Assembly: GCF_001455965.1 (NCBI RefSeq)
Contig: NZ_LKKO01000080.1
Span: forward strand, 88,914-152,913
Origin: Methylobacterium sp. GXS13
Lineage (GTDB): Bacteria > Pseudomonadota > Alphaproteobacteria > Rhizobiales > Beijerinckiaceae
Length of the DNA: 64,000 bases
Direction: 5' to 3'
Position numbers and translations under genes: made by a program. Of this stretch, positions 59,801-64,000 are shown one piece after another (the stretch's first letter is position 1; each line of letters opens with the position of its first letter). The notes beneath the pieces were generated by a model, which was given only the letters and a program-made list of their open reading frames with translations, did not search any database and was not told the DNA's origin.

Positions 59801-59964
59801 TAGCGCCGCGCGTACCAGGCCGGATCGAACAGGCCCGAGGCCTTCACGGCCGCCACCAGATCCGCCTGCCGGGGCTCGTTCGTCCGCCGCCGCTTCAGGC
59901 GCCGGGCCAGCGGGCGCGTGAGGGACCGCGCGGGCCCGGCGACGAACACATCTCGAAGGCGCAT
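56857..59964 (-). CDS. Very large glycosyltransferase: eight WY-repeat region + RgpF-like + GT4 domain
   Basis: About 1035 residues. Eight copies of a 35-40-residue motif (LFDPDWYxxRYPDVxxxGxxPLxHYxxxGxxEG) begin near residues 45, 83, 121, 156, 211, 249, 287 and 324. Residues 386-660 resemble the rhamnan-synthesis RgpF domain (ENKGFDFAAWAHVL, LYLANDSLVGPL). Residues 690-1030 are a GT4-type domain with YAFDGSSYLARKNPHALIRA and SEGFGLTIAEAMEMGK. The repeat motif is known from other bacterial surface-glycan enzymes, where it may bind polymer or partners. It forms a small operon with the GT2 gene. ATG at 59964. Confidence 0.85.
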   Translation of the reverse strand: MRLRDVFVAGPARSLTRPLARRLKRRRTNEPRQADLVAAVKASGLFDPAWYARRYPDVVGEGIDPLVHYAVHGGREGRWPSPLFHGDRYLDAVPGLRAEGVNPLIHYVERGADAGIAPNPLFDPDWYAQRYLGGADARARAFFHFLKSPDTDPSPLFESAWYRSRYPDAREAGGIALSHYFETGRKQGYLRNPEEFAGLSRHVDLIRRSGIFDAEFYRGRCPEAETSGLEPLEHYVMAGGYRRYAPHPLFDPDWYAAQSAAVRADSLNPLVHFLEHGAREGLDPGPWFDTRWYTKTYLADDETEANPLAHFLSDNGRRTSPSPRFDAPWYLARYPRVAALGLNPLVDYVTTGLEAGQQTRRVAGTAVPEAADARLSCLKREPRRRGRTALFITHAPEGRIRGHVEPYLRAFSENGIDIVLIVAADQHKTAVPEAILTLCASAYLRENKGFDFAAWAHVLLEDDDLLDSETLYLANDSLVGPLDSGDFAGLLAKIDAYPEAVIGLADNFYYSHHLQSFFLALKKRCLSSYAFNHFIQSVANWPDKNTVITEYELTFSGRMRAAGLGMRSLFSAQNKHMTLVNDPRNNRTLFDWENMLGQGFPFVKRSLLGEHAAIGGTAVRAAIEERGFDLDRLDQTFTYPGPKIWADLRRPQAPERPLRVSYVSPMNYANGLGVAARSYVRALHRAPFALNVHPMERSFHVHARVGPGWQARTFSGAPDVALVHFNGDSWHSLMSARQLAIAASARLKIGLFVWETSHVPGGWLPTVDGLDAIWAPTEFCAAIFRQITDIPVDVVPYVVENEPGEPASAAAKTNLRKAFSIDPARKVILYAFDGSSYLARKNPHALIRAFRAAGLAQSGWQLVLKTKHVFDLPDEGKKLLDLVGKTGDVVVIDQPLSQNELGALFELCAVYASSHSSEGFGLTIAEAMEMGKVVVATDYGGSRDFLDATCGFPVKAEIAALDQTYGPYLRGAEWGQVDEADLARALTDAARTVTSGDAARIGAAARARIRERLSIGAVAAAMEASLSRLLKAERS

Positions 59965-60254
59965 GGTGTGTACCGGATACGCGGGAGGCCCGCTGTGCTG
60001 CCTACGCCGCAATCCGCGAGAGACATCAGGAGGTTCAGCCGGCCGCCCCGGCTCGCGCGCCTTCCTAATGGTCCGGCCGGCCCGCGCCAAGGGCCGTGTC
60101 GCGGTGCTGCCGCGCAGCAGTTCCGACCCCTCGGATAATCCCGCCCAAACCGCGTGCGGCGATCCCGACCTTGCCAGCCCGGTGCGAACGGCCCCACATT
60201 GACCGGATGACCGACGGGGTTCCACGGGGCCCCGGATAGGAGACGGACAACCGC

Positions 60255-61259
<1,005 letters not shown>

Positions 61260-61261
61260 CC

Positions 61262-62173
61262 TTGGTCGGGACACACGCCCTCGGCTCCGAACGGCGCACC
61301 CCCGGCAGGCGCGAGAGCGCGGGCGCGACCGCCCTGTCCGACACGATGCCCCGCCTCGTCCTTGAGGCGCGACGGGTTTCGAGCCTGCTGGCCCACGGCC
61401 TCCATGGCCGTCGCCGGGCCGGGCCGGGCGAGAGCTTCTGGCAGTTCCGCCCCTTCGTCACCGGCGAGGCCGCCGCGCGGGTCGATTGGCGCCGCTCCGC
61501 CCGGGACGACCGGCTCTACGTGCGCGAACGGGAATGGGAGGCGGCCCACAACATCTGGCTCTGGATCGACCGCTCCGCCTCGATGGGTTTTGCCTCCGAC
61601 CTCGCGGCGGCCTCCAAGGTCGAGCGAGCCCTGATCCTCGGCCTGGCCCTCGCCGACGCCTTCGTGGAGGGCGGCGAGCGGGTCGGGCTCCTCGGCCTGA
61701 CCCGGGCCACCGCCTCGCGGGGCATCGTCGAGCGGATGATCCAGGCGCTGATCGCGGACAAGTCCGGCCTGGAGCAGGACTTGCCGCCCCGGGCGACCCC
61801 AGCGCGCTTCGACGAGGTGGTGCTGATCGGCGACTTCCTCACCACACCCGACCGGATCGCGACCGCGGTGCAGGGCCTCGCCGGGCGGGGCAGCCGCGGC
61901 CATCTGCTGATGGTGGTCGATCCGATCGAAGAGACGTTTCCCTTCACCGGCCAGGCCGTGCTGCACGACCTCGAAGGCGGGCTCAGCCTCGCTATCGGCG
62001 ACGCCGGCGCCTGGGGCGACCGCTACCGCGCCCGCATCGCCGAGCACCGCGCCGCCCTCCAGGCGATCGTCCGCCAACAGGGCTGGACGCTCACGATCCA
62101 CCGCACCGACCGCCCGGCGAGCGAGGCAGCCCTGCGGCTCGCCACGCTGATCGCCGCGCGCGGCCCGGAGTGA
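61262..62173 (+). CDS. DUF58 family protein
   Basis: 303 residues. The DUF58 signature is GESFWQFRPFVTGEAAARVD followed by WRRSARDDRLYVREREWEAA, and a vWA-like domain follows (WLWIDRSASMGFASDLAAAS with a MIDAS-like DXSXS). The start is a TTG at 61262; the next ATG at 61346 would remove part of the family N-terminus. Next to moxR and the BatA-like gene, so it is likely a partner of the MoxR ATPase in envelope stress or complex assembly. Confidence 0.85.
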   Translation: MVGTHALGSERRTPGRRESAGATALSDTMPRLVLEARRVSSLLAHGLHGRRRAGPGESFWQFRPFVTGEAAARVDWRRSARDDRLYVREREWEAAHNIWLWIDRSASMGFASDLAAASKVERALILGLALADAFVEGGERVGLLGLTRATASRGIVERMIQALIADKSGLEQDLPPRATPARFDEVVLIGDFLTTPDRIATAVQGLAGRGSRGHLLMVVDPIEETFPFTGQAVLHDLEGGLSLAIGDAGAWGDRYRARIAEHRAALQAIVRQQGWTLTIHRTDRPASEAALRLATLIAARGPE

Positions 62174-62180
62174 GGCCGCC

Positions 62181-64000
62181 ATGCTCGGTCTGACCTTCGC
62201 GGCGCCCCTGGCGCTTGCCGCCCTCATCGGCCTGCCGGCCCTGTGGTTCCTACTGCGCGTGACGCCGCCGCGCCCGCGCCGGATCGAATTCCCGCCGCTC
62301 AAGCTCGTCGCCGACCTGATCCCGCAGCGGCAGACGCCCGCGCGCACCCCGCCCTGGCTGCTGCTCCTACGCCTGCTGATCGCCGCCGCGCTGATCCTGG
62401 CGGTGGCCGGCCCGGTCTGGAATCCCGGCGCCGCTGGGGCGGGCGGCGGACGCAGCGCGCTCCTCGTGCTGCTCGACAACGGCTTCGCCGCCGCGCACGA
62501 CTGGCGCGACCGGCTGCGTGTCGCCACCGACGCGGTCGAGGGCGCGGCTCGGGACGGACGGCCGGTGGCGGTGATCGGCCTGGCCGAGCCGGCTGCAGCC
62601 TTCGAGGCCAGGACCCCGGCCGCCGCCCTGGAACGCCTGCGCGCCCTGGCGCCGCGCCCGATCCTGCCGACCCGCGACGCGCATCTGGCCAGCATCGGCG
62701 CGTTCCTGGAGAAGAACCGGAGCGCCGGCCTCGTCTGGATCAGCGACGGCGTCGCCGGCGCCAGCGACGAGCGCATCGCCAAGGGCCTGGCCGACCTCGT
62801 CGGCAACAGCGGCGCCGCCCTGACGGTGCTGCGGGCGGAAAAACCGCCGGTCCTGGCGCTCACCGCCTCCGAGACCGGCGGCACCCTCACGGCCCGGGCC
62901 CTGCGGGCGGCCCCGAACGGGCGCGACACCGGCGTGATCCGGGCCCTCGATCAGAAGGGCCTGCCGCTGGCCGAGCGTGACATCGCCTTCGCGGCCAACG
63001 CCACCGAGGCGACGGCGACGTTCGAGATGCCCGTGGAGCTGCGCAACAGCATCAGCCGCCTGGAGATCGCCGGGGAGCGCTCGGCCGGGGCCGTCGTGCT
63101 GCAGGACGAACGCGGCAAGCGCCGCCGGGTCGGGCTCGTCTTCGGCGGCACCCTCGACCAGGCCCAGCCCCTGCTGGCGCCGACCTATTACCTCGCCCGG
63201 GCGCTCCAGCCCTTCGCCGACGTTCAGGAGGCGCGCGGCGCCAAGGGGACGGCGGAGTCGATCAACCAGCTCCTCGACAACCAGGTCTCGGTGCTGGTGC
63301 TCGCCGATGTCGGGGCGCTGGACGAGCGGACCACCGCCCGGGTCGAGAGCTTCGTGAAGGCCGGCGGCATGCTGCTGCGCTTCGCCGGCCCCGGCCTCGC
63401 CGCCGGCAACGACCCGCTGGTGCCGGTCCGCCTGCGCCGGGGCAACCGGACGCTAGGCGGCACCCTGTCCTGGGACAGCCCCAAGACCCTGGCGCCATTC
63501 CCACCCGAAAGCCCCTTCGCGGGGCTGACGCCGCCGGCCGATATCGGCGTGCGCCGCCAGATCCTGGCCGAGCCGGACGGCGACCTGCCGAACCGGACCT
63601 GGGCCTCCTTGCAGGACGGCACGCCGATCGTCACCGCGCAGAAGCGGGGCCAGGGCACGCTGGTGCTGTTCCACGTCACCGCCGACACGACCTGGTCGAA
63701 CCTGCCGCTCTCGGGGCTGTTCATCGACATGCTCCGGCGCGTCGTGGGTCTCGCCGGCACCTCGGCGCCCCCGGCGGGCGAGGCGAGCCGCGCCTCCGCG
63801 GTGGTGCTCGCCCCCCGGGCGACGCTGGACGGGTTCGGGGCGCTCGGCTCGCCCCCCGCCTCCGCCACCGCGGGGGCGGCCGACTATGCTGACCGGGGGA
63901 GCGCCGAGCCCCCGCCCGGTTTCTACGGACCGGCCGATGGCGGCCTCAGCGTCAACGCTCTGGAGCCCGACGCCCGCCCGCAGCCCCTCGACACCGCGGC
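62181..64000 (+). CDS. BatA/DUF4159-type membrane protein (3' truncated by window edge)
   Basis: Frame open from the ATG at 62181 (GAGG five bases upstream) to the window end, over 606 residues. It begins with a BatA-like aerotolerance N-terminal segment: LTFAAPLALAALIGLPALWF, a second helix at LLLLRLLIAAALILAVAGPV, and a vWA-like domain (ALLVLLDNGFAA). Later parts include a glutamine-amidotransferase-like stretch (SVLVLADVGALDE, GGMLLRFAGPGL) typical of proteins ending in DUF4159; that end is outside the window. It forms an operon with moxR and the DUF58 gene. Confidence 0.8.
   Translation, partial: MLGLTFAAPLALAALIGLPALWFLLRVTPPRPRRIEFPPLKLVADLIPQRQTPARTPPWLLLLRLLIAAALILAVAGPVWNPGAAGAGGGRSALLVLLDNGFAAAHDWRDRLRVATDAVEGAARDGRPVAVIGLAEPAAAFEARTPAAALERLRALAPRPILPTRDAHLASIGAFLEKNRSAGLVWISDGVAGASDERIAKGLADLVGNSGAALTVLRAEKPPVLALTASETGGTLTARALRAAPNGRDTGVIRALDQKGLPLAERDIAFAANATEATATFEMPVELRNSISRLEIAGERSAGAVVLQDERGKRRRVGLVFGGTLDQAQPLLAPTYYLARALQPFADVQEARGAKGTAESINQLLDNQVSVLVLADVGALDERTTARVESFVKAGGMLLRFAGPGLAAGNDPLVPVRLRRGNRTLGGTLSWDSPKTLAPFPPESPFAGLTPPADIGVRRQILAEPDGDLPNRTWASLQDGTPIVTAQKRGQGTLVLFHVTADTTWSNLPLSGLFIDMLRRVVGLAGTSAPPAGEASRASAVVLAPRATLDGFGALGSPPASATAGAADYADRGSAEPPPGFYGPADGGLSVNALEPDARPQPLDTA

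Overview
The window is very GC-rich, densely coded DNA from an alphaproteobacterium, most likely a Methylobacterium-type member of the Hyphomicrobiales. This is inferred from gene content: an RcdA/DUF1465 cell-cycle regulator, an alphaproteobacterial-type 6S RNA beside the 5-formyl-THF cyclo-ligase gene, a PCu(A)C copper chaperone, a cysteine-free L31, ubiquinone biosynthesis genes, and GC-rich palindromic intergenic repeats of the kind common in this group. No tRNA, rRNA, insertion sequence, prophage or CRISPR array was seen.

Layout. 1-15 kb is chromosomal housekeeping: ubiA, a CysQ/IMPase phosphatase, a cold-shock protein, a PfpI-like protein, a metallophosphoesterase, an L,D-transpeptidase, a PCu(A)C chaperone, rcdA, an orphan MetQ, rpmE, an ABC exporter and a D-cysteine desulfhydrase-like enzyme. 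15.1-17.6 kb holds a flippase/GT2 pair that looks poorer in GC than its surroundings and was probably acquired. 17.8-22.4 kb has a MotA/TolQ-like plus OmpA/MotB-like pair, a tiny membrane-peptide ORF, a YmdB-like phosphoesterase, fau and the 6S RNA candidate.

22.5-35.7 kb is the main accessory block, an exopolysaccharide locus. It has a GINT1-like propeller protein, a Wzz/GumC-like co-polymerase with a degenerate kinase domain, a VpsF/O-antigen-ligase-like polymerase, a GH5 glycanase, two GT4 glycosyltransferases, a fatty acid hydroxylase-like membrane enzyme, a CelD/FemAB-like GNAT and a flippase. Together these could cover glycan assembly, decoration, flipping, polymerisation, chain-length control and trimming. 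No initiating sugar-phosphate transferase is present, so that step must be encoded elsewhere.

35.8-54.8 kb returns to metabolism and regulation: a class V aminotransferase, moeA, ispE, a CBS-containing ClC channel divergent from a MarR regulator, a PCMT-like methyltransferase, a GST, a GlxA-type AraC regulator, a long-chain polyprenyl diphosphate synthase, a DUF2007/TrmN6-like pair, a YgiQ radical SAM protein, and the nitrogen operon glnK-amtB with a good sigma-54 promoter. It closes with tesB and a UbiH-family hydroxylase. 54.9-55.2 kb is a patch of nested palindromic repeats. 55.3-60 kb encodes a GT2 and a very large repeat/RgpF/GT4 fusion, a second surface-glycan locus. The window ends with moxR, a DUF58 gene and a partial BatA/DUF4159-type membrane protein.

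Functions are read from protein motifs and context only. Start codons were chosen by Shine-Dalgarno spacing and family length, and are marked uncertain where the sequence does not decide.
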